This document shows positions 48,964 through 64,000 of a stretch of DNA of 64,000 bases, piece after piece. Source of the stretch: Membranipora membranacea (lineage: Eukaryota > Bryozoa > Gymnolaemata > Cheilostomatida > Membraniporidae); NCBI GenBank assembly GCA_914767715.1, contig OU612067.1, forward strand, positions 31,346,162-31,410,161, in the 5' to 3' direction. The translations under genes were made by a program, and so were the position numbers. The notes below the pieces were generated by a model. That model saw nothing but the letters and a program-made list of their open reading frames with translations. It was not told where the DNA came from and made no database searches. Each line of letters opens with the position of its first letter. Within the stretch, counting starts at the first letter, position 1.

Positions 48964-49412
48964 GAGGCTTGAGATGTTTTCTAAGTTTTCTAAGAACGCT
49001 TTAAAACTAATACACCTTCCGATGAAAAGAATTGATCCAATGTGAGGCATTTGTATGGACGATATAGCTAACAGGGAAATCCCCGATGCTATGAACATTT
49101 ATTTGCCAGGCAACCCAAACAACTATATTTGCACTGTGAAATAAATCAATAAGTTTTTATTTGCATGCATAACAATAAGCAATTCAAATGACATGCACAA
49201 TAAAATCCTTAAAAAATTGATTTATTTGTTTTTTCATAGAAAGAGAACCTATGAAAAAAATAATACTACTCACAAATCTGGCCGATTTTACATCATGTCT
49301 ATCACGTCATCTGCTTCTCAAATATTAGAGTTTAAGTATTTTTTCGGTGGGCTCAGTTGAAGGAAGGCAGACACTAAGAAAAATAATACAAGACTCATTT
49401 AGACTGAACTTG
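48964..49412 (+). repeat. Direct duplication, copy 1 (~449 bp)
   Basis: From GAGGCTTGAGATGTTTTC to TTTAGACTGAACTTG; matches 50449-50915 in the same orientation. Shared landmarks: GATGAAAAGAATTGATCCAA, TTTGCATGCATAACAATAAG, GGTGGGCTCAGTTGAAGG. Confidence 0.85.
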
Positions 49413-49619
49413 ACCTTAGCCAATGTAGGCCTACCCCGAATGTGTAGACTGCCACCTCATATCTTGAACAATGACAACTTTGTTTTTATTGAAGACTTGT
49501 ACTAGCTTGTCTTTGTTATGTTTTTTTTCTCTCCTGGGTAAAATTTAACCTTATTGATTATACTGGTATCATATGTGATACGCTGGTTATCATATTTCCT
49601 TGTTGCTATTTGTATACAT

Positions 49620-49786
49620 GGCTATGAGCTATCTGTGTTTGTAAAATGAGTTTTATCATACAGATTTACGTGTGACAATCCATAAACTTCTGGTCATCAA
49701 AATGAGGAAATGTCCGTGTATTGACCCAGGCCACATGTAAATCTATATGATATCACTCATTTTAAAAACACAGATAGCTCATAGCC
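49620..49786. repeat. ~167-bp hairpin MITE-like element
   Basis: GGCTATGAGCTATCTGTGTT and TAAAATGAG..ATCATA.AGATTTAC on the left match their complements on the right, leaving arms of about 55 bases around a loop of about 55. Flanks do not show a clear target-site duplication. Confidence 0.65.
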
Positions 49787-50269
49787 TATGTATCCTAGAA
49801 AAAAATGACAACAATATGGTGTATAGCTTGAAGGTTGGACATTCCAACAAAGTCAGAAATCAGTCTTTAGGATAAATACAGAATGAATTATGGCCCATCA
49901 AAGGTAGGGATATCTGCAAAAAAAAATGCCATTATAACATATAGAGATAATGAGTTTTTGGCATCCAGCTGTGCACCATTTTCCCCCAGTGAATCAAAAA
50001 CCGCAGGCACTATACCAATCATTGAAGTGTCCTCTCTGTATATCCTTACTCTGTGAAAATATGTTAGAAAGGGAAGCAACAGATGATTGAAAAAAAACCA
50101 CATGCTGCCATTGTTAGCAACTAAATAATATCACAAATTTGGGCTCAGAATGATTTCTTGGATGTGGTCTAGCCCTGTGTATGTAATTTGTTATTAGCTA
50201 ATGAAATTTTAGATTTCAGTCAGAGATTGGAAGCACAGTCTGCGGTGAGGCCCCCGGCAAGTGCCGAAA

Positions 50270-50440
50270 GATCCCGCAAAGGACCCGGCAAAGGACCCGG
50301 CAAAGGACCCGGCGAAGGGCTCGGCGAAGGGCCCGGCGAAGGGCCCGGCGAAGGACCCGGCGAAGGACCCGGCGAAGGACCCGGCGAAGGACCCGGCAAA
50401 GGACCTGGCAAAGGGCCCGGCGAGCGTACGCGCCGAGCGT
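50270..50440. repeat. GC-rich 12-bp minisatellite (GGACCCGGCAAA/GGCGAA)
   Basis: About thirteen 12-base units. One frame reads (Gly-Pro-Gly-Lys/Glu)n, another Lys-Asp-Pro-Ala, and the reverse strand Pro-Gly-Pro-(Ser/Leu). It ends a few bases before the second copy of the 48964-49412 duplication. GC content is far above the surroundings. Confidence 0.85.
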
Positions 50441-50448
50441 GCGGCTTG

Positions 50449-50915
50449 AGGCTTGATATGTTTTCTAAGTTTTCTAAGAACGCTTTAAAACTAATACACC
50501 TTCTGATGAAAAGAATTGATCCAATGTGAGGCTTTTGTATGGATGGTATAGCTAACAGTGAAATCCCTGATGCTATGAACAAATTTGCCTGGCAACCCAA
50601 ACAAACAAACAATAAATCAATAAGTTTTTATTTGCATGCATAACAATAAGCAATTCAAATGACATGCACAATAAAATCCTTAAAAAATTGATTTATTTGT
50701 TTTTGCTTCAGCTCTTTTATAGAAAGTGAACCTATGAAAAAATTATTCTGACTGGCCACCTTCTAAAACTACTCACAAATCTGGCTGATTTTACATCATA
50801 TCTATCACGTCATCTGCTTCTCAATTATTAGAGTTTAAGTATTTTTTCGGTGGGCTCAGTTGAAGGAAGGCAGACACTAAGAAAAATAATACAAGACTCA
50901 TTTAGACTGAACTTG
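50449..50915 (+). repeat. Direct duplication, copy 2 (~467 bp)
   Basis: Copy of 48964-49412 from GAGGCTTGATATGTTTTC, with small indels, including an extra segment near 50700-50770. Confidence 0.85.
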
Positions 50916-51169
50916 CACTTTTATGTCAAGTATACTGACCTCTTTCTACTGGAAAAAAGTGACATAGCAGTTCAAAATCAGATTGTCTAAAGAACCCGTT
51001 TGCAGAGAAAAGTTTACCACATACCAAATACTGTGAAAAATAATTGACAATTATGGTCAGGCCGGGTTGGGAGCTGAGAGTAAAAGTTTCCTCATTTGTA
51101 GTAAGCTGTAAAAACCTACATAATTAAGTAGGGTACTGGAAAAAGAGCTGTATAGCTTGTCAATCATAC

Positions 51170-52680
51170 CCAGTCTTGGCAAAATTAGTCCAAGCAGTCA
51201 TCATAAGGAGAGAGAACTCTCGATGACCCTGATCCGCTGCAAGAAACCCGTCCAGCATAACTTCTATTGCGGATATCTCTATACAAATAGAAGAAACATC
51301 AGCTATATGTTACACTTCTGATCTGCCTCTAGAACAGTTGTCAAGATATCTGTGTATATTTTTGTATCTTTTTCCTCAAATCAACCTGGTGAATATCAAA
51401 TCCAAAGATACTCCCAGCTGAAGAAAGATACAGTTTCAGCCCGCCAAGCTATAATATAGGGGGGTTGGGGTGAGCCATCGATGTAGTCGGACCCCAAATT
51501 AATGACAATTTAACAAAGAGTGCTAAGTGCATGTGTACTCATATAATATTCGCTGTCTGCACACTTACCTGTCCAGAGGTCGGGTTCTCCCTCATCGGTC
51601 ATGAAATGTGCACCAAACACCAAGGGCACATCATCGGCATGATTTGCAGATGACCTCATGAACTCTGGCAGAGGTATCAAATTTTTAGGCTGATATGAAC
51701 ATCTCATCAAAGTAGTAGGCGTAAGTTACAGTGTCTTCTGATGAGCTGTGCTGCATTAGATTGTTTACAATGTCAGCTTCAAAGGCCAGCATATCTGGAA
51801 AATAAATAACATTCATGAGCGAATTAATATTATCCAGTATATCAAAGTACATAAAAAATATCTTTACATGCCAATATGCTGAATGTAAGACTCTGTCGAA
51901 TCAGGGGAATATTGTCACTACACCTATCCCGTTATTATTATTAAATAATAGACGAGAAAAACTAAAGATGAAATTTAACTTAACAACTAGGGTTTACACT
52001 ACACCCTCGCCCAATTGCGTGGAACAATTTTGTAATTTTAATGCTTACCCATGAAATCTCTCACTCTCAGTACCAAATCCTTGGCAGATAAACCTTCTTC
52101 ATCAATACTGTAAGTTTTGATAACAAAGTGAGCGCAGAGTTCTGGTGAGTATTTGGTAAGCATTGTAGTACATCTGTACTCCAGATATTTCCTTACATCT
52201 GCTAAGCTGATGTCATCGTCGGTTAGATTTTTGTTTATGGTCATAGGTATGTCAAAAGGTACAATGATGTTGCCCTCTTCAGCATTTATACCAGACATCA
52301 AATCAAATCTGAAAATCAAGAGCAGAAAACTTCAAAGACTCATTGAATTCAGAACTTTGGTAGACTTGGATAATAAAAAAAAAATGCTTGGAAATTTATT
52401 CGTATCCCAGTTACCACGACACAGAGGACTCATGTCAACCTTTGTTTAACCTTCGATTTGACTGATGTCTTATCAAATATATATTAATATATATATTGTT
52501 TGATAACATTGAACAAAACAGCATATGTTTTAAGTGTTTCAGTGTACTGATTTCAACATTTGACCCTCTGACAAGTTTGTATCAACCATGTGGTTAAGTT
52601 ACCTGTGGTCCCTGAGCTGTGCTGTACTGTGACAGCATCAAACCCACAAGTACACAGACCAATATGTGAGAGCTGACCAT
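51170..52680 (-). pseudogene. Carboxylesterase relic (exons 1, 6, 7 and 8 only)
   Basis: Exon 1-like 52680-52590 begins MVSSHILVCVLVGLMLSQ, nearly the same signal peptide as the intact gene, but CTTTACCA has become CTTAACCA, giving a TAA. Exon 6-like 52308-52049 (FDLMSGINAEEGN), exon 7-like 51794-51569 (VPLVFGAHFMTDEGEP) and exon 8-like 51263-51170 (LMMTAWTNFAKTG) keep their splice sites. One extra base in exon 7 (near 51690) shifts the frame and makes a TAA. Exons 2-5, with the nucleophile Ser, are absent: only ~370 bases separate exons 1 and 6. This is a dead tandem duplicate of the gene at 55561-61471. Confidence 0.8.
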
Positions 52681-52689
52681 TGCTATGTT

Positions 52690-54520
52690 TCCTAGTAGCT
52701 TGTTGTAATTGCAGATTTTCCGGTCTGCTTGTCCATGCACTGCAACTAAACATAAAAATATCTGCACAGACTCTGCTAAGGCAATTCTTTAACAACCGCA
52801 ATTCATCCGGCTGAGCTGTGGTTAAAACTGGTAACCACTAAGAGCACCCTAAAAATACTCTAATCTACACCGCAATCAATCAAATATTTTTAACAGATAA
52901 TTTGTTACTAGCATACTAGCATCAAAGATGCAAAGAAGCAAATCATCTTGGCTGAAAAGCTTAAAACTCGACTGCTAGTAGTGGGAATGAAACGGTTGCA
53001 TTACCTTACCTTACCTTACCTTACCAGCACTAATAAAACTCAGTAGTATCCCTGCGATCAGCGTCTATGGTCTTTCAGCACCCTGAGTATACTATCTTTT
53101 TTATCTGTGTTATGCATACAAAGAAAAGTCGCTTGCAGGGTGAATGACCTGATCAGCTCATGTACACAGAGTAATATATAACTAGCCAGATATGCCTGTT
53201 CTGTTAGCAGACACATGTTCCAGCCGTGATTAAGATCTGAATAAAATCGGGCAGGTTACCAAAATTGTGTCACTATTGGCTACGTCAAAACATTCTCATG
53301 GCTATATCTGTATACAGCAGCCGTCAGTGGTGTCATTTAATGCAAATTTTTATATCATATTTTATTTAATACACACCCTGGATTCTATAAATATACATTC
53401 TGACCTGCACTTTGTTATAAGCGAACTAGCTTGAAATAGCTATTTGATGGCATCGTTGCCCTTCAATATCTATTTAATACACTCACTCAAAAATGTGCTG
53501 ATACATTATCGATAGGCATCTTTGCACAGGAGGTTGTAAATAAGTTATCTAGCTTTGATTTTAATTGTAGCCGTTTCTTCTTTGAACTTTCTTTGAAACA
53601 CATCGGAATCCAAATATGAAAAACCGCGCTACATCAAAATAAAGGTATAAACTTGATCAGTTAGTTTCCTGTTTGTTCTTCAGTGACTACTCATGTATAA
53701 GTGTATTATGGAGCTGTTTATAACTCATCGTGCCCTTTAGATCCGTCCTTAGATGTATCTATAAAAACAAATAAATACAACTCAAGGTGAGACAAATATA
53801 TACACACTGAGATATGTTCGATTCAACCTCAATACTCATAATGTCACAAGGTGAATCAACTTTAATGAAGGCACAGCAGGACAGCGATAACCCAAAATAC
53901 CATTGAATGATCACTGACATTTCGACAACACATTTACGGCTAGAGTACAGACCTGCTCCAAGGACTCGGACCCTCATCAAGTCAAGTCACACATAATTCT
54001 ATTTCCAACTTAATATTTTATTTGACTAAATGTCAGGCCCGGTGTTTTTTGATTGACAATTTTGTTTTATTAATATAGAGTTATCTTCCCTTTTTCTGAG
54101 TAGATAACGCTTTTGTCATGTTCAATATCTAGGTCTCAAATCAACAAGAGCATCAATTCAGCAAACAATACTGTAATATGCGGGGAAATATTGGGTGCCA
54201 ATAATGATCTATGTACACGGACCCTACTTCTTAGATGTACTCCGTTACAGTCTGAATTCCCGTGTAAAGTACTTTTCTTTTGGAAAAGGCCACCAGACCT
54301 AGCTGTGATTGGCTGGATTGTGGAAAGAGGGGGAGGTCAGATTGTATGGACAGTAACTATCCAGATTTGGTGAAAATCTCATTATCACTATATCCCATTA
54401 CATGCTTTCTCCGACGTGGCATTGGCTCCCCCCTCTCCACCTAGACGATCAGATAGGAGCCAGCACATTTGCTACACTGAATCCAAGATCGTAACAATGG
54501 GTTTATATTTTTATGGTATC
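52690..54520. other. No gene recognised; short (ACCTT) microsatellite
   Basis: Spacer between the esterase relic and the palindromic repeats. It includes (TTACC)5 at 53001-53025. Nothing else was identified. Confidence 0.4.
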
Positions 54521-54523
54521 AGG

Positions 54524-54883
54524 CACTGCTGACACAGTTGGGCTTTACCCAGCAGAGCCATCAGTCAAAAATTTAAATACAGGCTTGGCATGGAGCTACA
54601 TGAGCTCTCAAAAAGTAGTGAGTATCTTCTTCCCCAGCTATCCGCCATTAGTGATGACAAATGTTGTTGTTGACCGATCTAGCTGAGATTCAACACTAGA
54701 TTGGTCATCAACAACATTTGTTATCACTAATGGCGGATAGCTGGGGAAGGAGAAACTCACTACTTTTTGAGAGCTCATATAACTCCATGCCAAGCTACTG
54801 GCTAGATGTTTTGATGCCACAACTCTCTATTTAAATCTTTGACTGGTGGCTCTGCTGGGCTAAGCCCAGCTGTGGCAGCAGTG
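54524..54883. repeat. 360-bp fold-back element
   Basis: Nearly the entire segment is one inverted repeat: CACTGCTGACACAGTTGGGC at the left end and its complement at the right, then matching AGCAGAGCCA.CAGTCAAA, GCTTGGCATGGAG, GAGCTCTCAAAAAGTAGTGA and CAGCTATCCGCCATTAGTGA. Arms reach to a short central loop at about 54690. Flanks show no clear target-site duplication. It is a hairpin-type, MITE-like element. Confidence 0.75.
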
Positions 54884-54912
54884 TTTTAAGTCATTCCTGC
54901 AATGGAAACAAT

Positions 54913-55423
54913 CAGTGGTGGAAATGGAAAAAAATAAGTGCCTATACACGAAACATTGGGATCGTAGCGTAGCGTTGCGTTGGCCGGCCGAGCAGCGGGC
55001 GCTGCGGGATGGGTCCGGGATGGGTCCGGGAGGGGCGCAGCGCCCTCCCGGTGACCGGGGTGTGCGGGATTCTCCCCCACCCGCGAAATTTTTTGATATT
55101 TGTGCCCTAATTAGGCCTACAGTGTTTCTGGTGTATCTTTTTGAGCCTAAATCTAAGAGCATGTTTTGACTGAAATGAGAGGAGGCAAAATAATAGACAT
55201 AATAAAATAAAATGCTAATGCTAATCATATGAAATAATTTCTGCAAACAGCAAAGTAAAAGTAAACAAAACCCTACAATACAACATAAACAAACTTATCC
55301 AAGCATAGAAAGTGCACAGCAGTGATAGGTTATAAGTGCCTATACCCTTATTGAAGGTGTATAGGCATTGATGTGAACTTCCTATACACCGTATAGGCCC
55401 GTATAGGCCCATTTCCACCACTG
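54913..55423. mobile_element. Non-autonomous hAT-like element, 511 bp, with 8-bp TSD
   Basis: Ends are a perfect 15-base terminal inverted repeat, CAGTGGTGGAAATGG ... CCATTTCCACCACTG. The flanks are GAAACAAT (54905-54912) and GAAACATT (55424-55431), an 8-base target-site duplication with one mismatch. CAGTG ends plus 8-base duplications are hallmarks of hAT transposons. The interior has a GC-rich block (54970-55085) with a near-perfect palindrome around GGGAGGGGCGCAGCGCCCTC, and small hairpins with GTATAGGC repeats. There is no transposase. It lies about 140 bases past the esterase stop. Confidence 0.75.
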
Positions 55424-55560
55424 GAAACATTGTCCTAGCAACAAACTGGACATGGATGGATTGCATATCAAGAAGCAGCAAGAAGAAAACTTTGTACAAG
55501 ATTTAAAAGTGAATTCTTTTTGATTTTGTTTTTGATAAACTGAGGGAACTGGAGCATTGG

Positions 55561-61471
<5,911 letters not shown>

Positions 61472-61479
61472 TGTTCTGT

Positions 61480-62240
61480 TTAGCTACAAGCCTATTATTG
61501 CGACTACACTGGTTTACTTGTGCACAGCAACTAAGTTTGCAAGCCAAGCCGCTATGGAATGCTATTTGTCTAAGGCAAACAATATCATTATTTACTGAAG
61601 TACTAAGCTGGCTATCAGTCTGTGCAGTTTGATAATCAATCTTACACTAATATTAAATAACACTTAATATCTAGCTGTCTATCAAAATATCTGTTCTACT
61701 TGTTCAACCCCCTTCAGATTGTCAAATTGGGATAGTAACAATATAACAAAATTTAGGACAACAATATTGGCTCTGTGACAGTGAAGTATCAAAGGGTAGC
61801 TTTGATAGACAGTGCCAAATTTAATGCAAATTCCAGCAATGTTAGCTGCCAATTCTAAGCACATAATGCGCAGCAATTTCAGCGCTGGGACAGTCATACA
61901 TTTCTTATTATTGGCTGTACAACAATTGCAATGTAAGTAATTGCCTGCTCCTGTCTGAATAGTCCTTAGCAGATTTTTTCCTACCCTGTTATAAATACTT
62001 TCTACCATTAAATAGCACTTAAGTTGGGATCAATCAGAAATTACAAAGATCAAGATCGGTTAACTTAATGTTTGCCCATCAGCTACTGCTCCACAAAACC
62101 GTAGATAGAGTATCTTCTTGCTATCACAGCATAACATTGATTGTTGATTGTTGAAATTGATTGTTGTGAGCGACGCAGCAAGCAGCAATAAAAAACTGCT
62201 CTGACATTGTTTTTAGTAAAACCTATACTAGTAATATTTA
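61480..62240. other. Spacer between the esterase start and the LINE ORF1
   Basis: Divergent spacer upstream of the esterase. No clear TATA box near the esterase ATG. A 108-codon minus frame at 61682-62008 has no motif. Confidence 0.35.
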
Positions 62241-62244
62241 ACAA

Positions 62245-64000
62245 ATGATAAAACATTTTCACCGAGCGCGGAAAAAGAATAGCTATGACTTAGACTCGGA
62301 TAGTACTTCATCTTCCTCTGAACCTACACTGGTTTTCACAATGAAGCCTAATTCAACTGAGGAACATGTCAACCAAGTGCCATATTATCTGGACAAGATA
62401 AATGCCATTCAGAAGAAGCTGGATAGTACCTTTAACCAAACATCAACTATAGAAGTTAAGGGCACTACCAAAAACCCGCAGATAGTGATTGTATGTAACA
62501 CCGCTGCATTCGAGTGGATCAAAACTTCACTAGCAAACTTTCTCAAAACTAAAGATATTGAAGGTGTGTGTTCTAAGTTGACTGTTGATAAAAGTGGAGC
62601 ATGTATAAGTGTTTCGAAAAAGCTAAAAAAAAAGGAAAAAAAAGTTTATACTATCAACTTTTTTAATACGACATCCACTATTTTGGTGAACGGAAATTCA
62701 GATATTAACTATTTCATGGCTCACTACGAGGAACTAATGTCTAAGATGCCTCATCACGTTGTTGATGCTGCTAACCAGGATTACCAATCAATCTGCCACA
62801 CAGCTCTGGCTAGTGTAAAAAACTATGAAAGAGATAGCTTCTCAGACGAAAGTAATATGGATACATCAATCAATAGTCCATCTTTCACACATAGCAGAGA
62901 TGAAGCTACTGAGCCATCGCTCCCAACTCACCCTGTCCCATCAACTTCATCAAATATTGAAAGTGAGTCATCAAAGGGTTTGCCTTCCCATCCCACCACC
63001 CCTTCCCAACAGAGCCCAGTCAAAAACCAGAGCCCAATCAACAATACGGCCAGTCCTATATCACCCATCCCCAACACCTCATCTCTTATTATCCAGTCTG
63101 ACATAGATATCACTCATGTTCGAACCGCTATAACAAATTCCTCTCCCGTCAACCAACAGCTTAAATCTGCAACCTTTAACAGGAGACAAGCTGAGACAGG
63201 AAAACATGACCAACTCACTCCACCAAAGAAATCAAGAGAAAAATCAAGATCAAGATCAAGATCTCCTCTCAATAAATCGATCCCTCCACCAATCGCTGAC
63301 GTAAGTTCTTACCCACCAATTTCTTCACCACCTACCAAAATTCCAGACTGCAGTCTAGATATGTGCAAGGCTTTGAACAAGTCACTGCAATCAAGAATTC
63401 AAGAACTGGAAGAGGTAGTCAATAACCAGGCCAAGATCATCCAACAAATGCAGGAGAGCAGAAACATCGGACCATTAACCAATGACACATTACGTGCTCA
63501 CCTGAGCCATTTCTCAGAAACTATGGAGCAGAAATTTAACCATCAACTGTTCTGTGTAAAACAACAACTGGAATCTTCCATCAACCAGAAATTTAGAACG
63601 TATGCAGAGGTTGCTGGAAAAACACAAAGTCACGACACTGGTGCACATGTTTCCCCCTTCATACCAACACCACACACTTCCACTCAACAAAACCAGGCAA
63701 ACCCTTTATCCCGACCACTATCCTTCCAATCCCACGGCCGGCCTTCCCCTTCACCACACCATAGTGGATCACCAAACAATAATACCCTTCACAGCAGAAA
63801 GTCAAAACTCAAATCATCCAGTAAGGACCAACACAGCTCAGACCATCCACAGTCAAAGCATAGAGAACCATTTGCACCTGAAAGAAACATTATCGTCAAT
63901 ATTGAGAAAGACTCAGCTTTCCATTTAAATTACAACCAAGATATTACTCGACAAGAGATCTGCAAACATTATGGTCTAGTGATTGTAGAAAAAATAACGC
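62245..64000 (+). CDS. LINE ORF1-like protein, intact and running off the window
   Basis: An unbroken frame of at least 585 codons from ATG 62245 to the window edge, the longest single-exon frame that starts with ATG here except pol. The N-terminus is charged and Ser-rich (SDSTSSSSEP), then a beta-rich block (KVYTINFFNTTSTILVNGN) about residues 133-151, a long Ser/Thr/Pro region, a Ser-Arg stretch (KSRSRSRSPL, about 333), coiled-coil heptads (LQSRIQELEEVV, about 381; and about 425-450), YAEVAGK at about 453, and RNIIVNIEKD at the end, which could start an RRM-like fold. This architecture fits ORF1 (RNA-binding) of a non-LTR retrotransposon; ORF2 would lie to the right. A host gene cannot be excluded. 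Confidence 0.55.
   Translation, partial: MIKHFHRARKKNSYDLDSDSTSSSSEPTLVFTMKPNSTEEHVNQVPYYLDKINAIQKKLDSTFNQTSTIEVKGTTKNPQIVIVCNTAAFEWIKTSLANFLKTKDIEGVCSKLTVDKSGACISVSKKLKKKEKKVYTINFFNTTSTILVNGNSDINYFMAHYEELMSKMPHHVVDAANQDYQSICHTALASVKNYERDSFSDESNMDTSINSPSFTHSRDEATEPSLPTHPVPSTSSNIESESSKGLPSHPTTPSQQSPVKNQSPINNTASPISPIPNTSSLIIQSDIDITHVRTAITNSSPVNQQLKSATFNRRQAETGKHDQLTPPKKSREKSRSRSRSPLNKSIPPPIADVSSYPPISSPPTKIPDCSLDMCKALNKSLQSRIQELEEVVNNQAKIIQQMQESRNIGPLTNDTLRAHLSHFSETMEQKFNHQLFCVKQQLESSINQKFRTYAEVAGKTQSHDTGAHVSPFIPTPHTSTQQNQANPLSRPLSFQSHGRPSPSPHHSGSPNNNTLHSRKSKLKSSSKDQHSSDHPQSKHREPFAPERNIIVNIEKDSAFHLNYNQDITRQEICKHYGLVIVEKIT

Noticed and set aside
49888-50103. Possible ninth exon of the esterase relic
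   Set aside because: The frame has no similarity to exon 9 of the intact gene and no matching acceptor phase.

Overview
This is an AT-rich piece of a metazoan nuclear genome. Genes are split into short exons with GT/AG introns, and the families present are animal ones: a TRPV-type channel, a secreted carboxylesterase/cholinesterase-fold enzyme, a polypeptide GalNAc-transferase relic, and a secreted N-formylglutamate-amidohydrolase-like protein. LINE, SINE, LTR and hAT-like repeats surround them. A marine invertebrate is likely, possibly an early-branching one (sponge, cnidarian or placozoan), but nothing here fixes the species. Most open frames in the window are short and carry no coding signal.

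Layout. 0-9 kb: minus-strand N-formylglutamate-amidohydrolase-like gene (exons 8297-8183, 7846-7622, 4279-4095; TATA and CCAAT boxes upstream), plus a second decayed copy (1874-1653) and a Cys-rich exon (519-274). LINE debris and two minisatellite arrays lie among them. 9-25 kb: repeats and decayed elements, namely a 10-bp-TSD MITE, a two-type higher-order minisatellite, a decayed LINE ORF1, a 9-bp minisatellite readable in all six frames, a ~600-bp tandem duplication and a wrecked Gypsy element with 0.2-kb LTRs. 25-32.5 kb: an LTR retrotransposon with ~815-bp LTRs, a damaged gag, a pol lacking integrase, and a reverse-strand ORF next to a large inverted repeat. 34.5-38.1 kb: a TATA-driven secreted PAN-like gene with a frameshift, then a GalNAc-transferase pseudogene. 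40.2-46.6 kb: the TRPV-like channel (minus strand) with an R2-like LINE in one intron. 47-51 kb: SINE, duplications and a minisatellite. 51-61.5 kb: a carboxylesterase relic, then an apparently intact nine-exon carboxylesterase gene (606 codons; triad S210/E329/H456 by my count). 62.2-64 kb: an intact, open-ended LINE ORF1-like frame.

The host genes do not form a visible pathway; each stands alone with paralogous relics beside it, which points to local duplication and decay. I found no operon, CRISPR array, tRNA or rRNA gene. No wholly new system is demonstrated. The points most worth checking are the two possible C-termini of the esterase, the reverse ORF with a membrane segment upstream of a protease-like motif, the in-phase slippery heptamer at the gag-pol junction, and the hAT-like element just downstream of the esterase.
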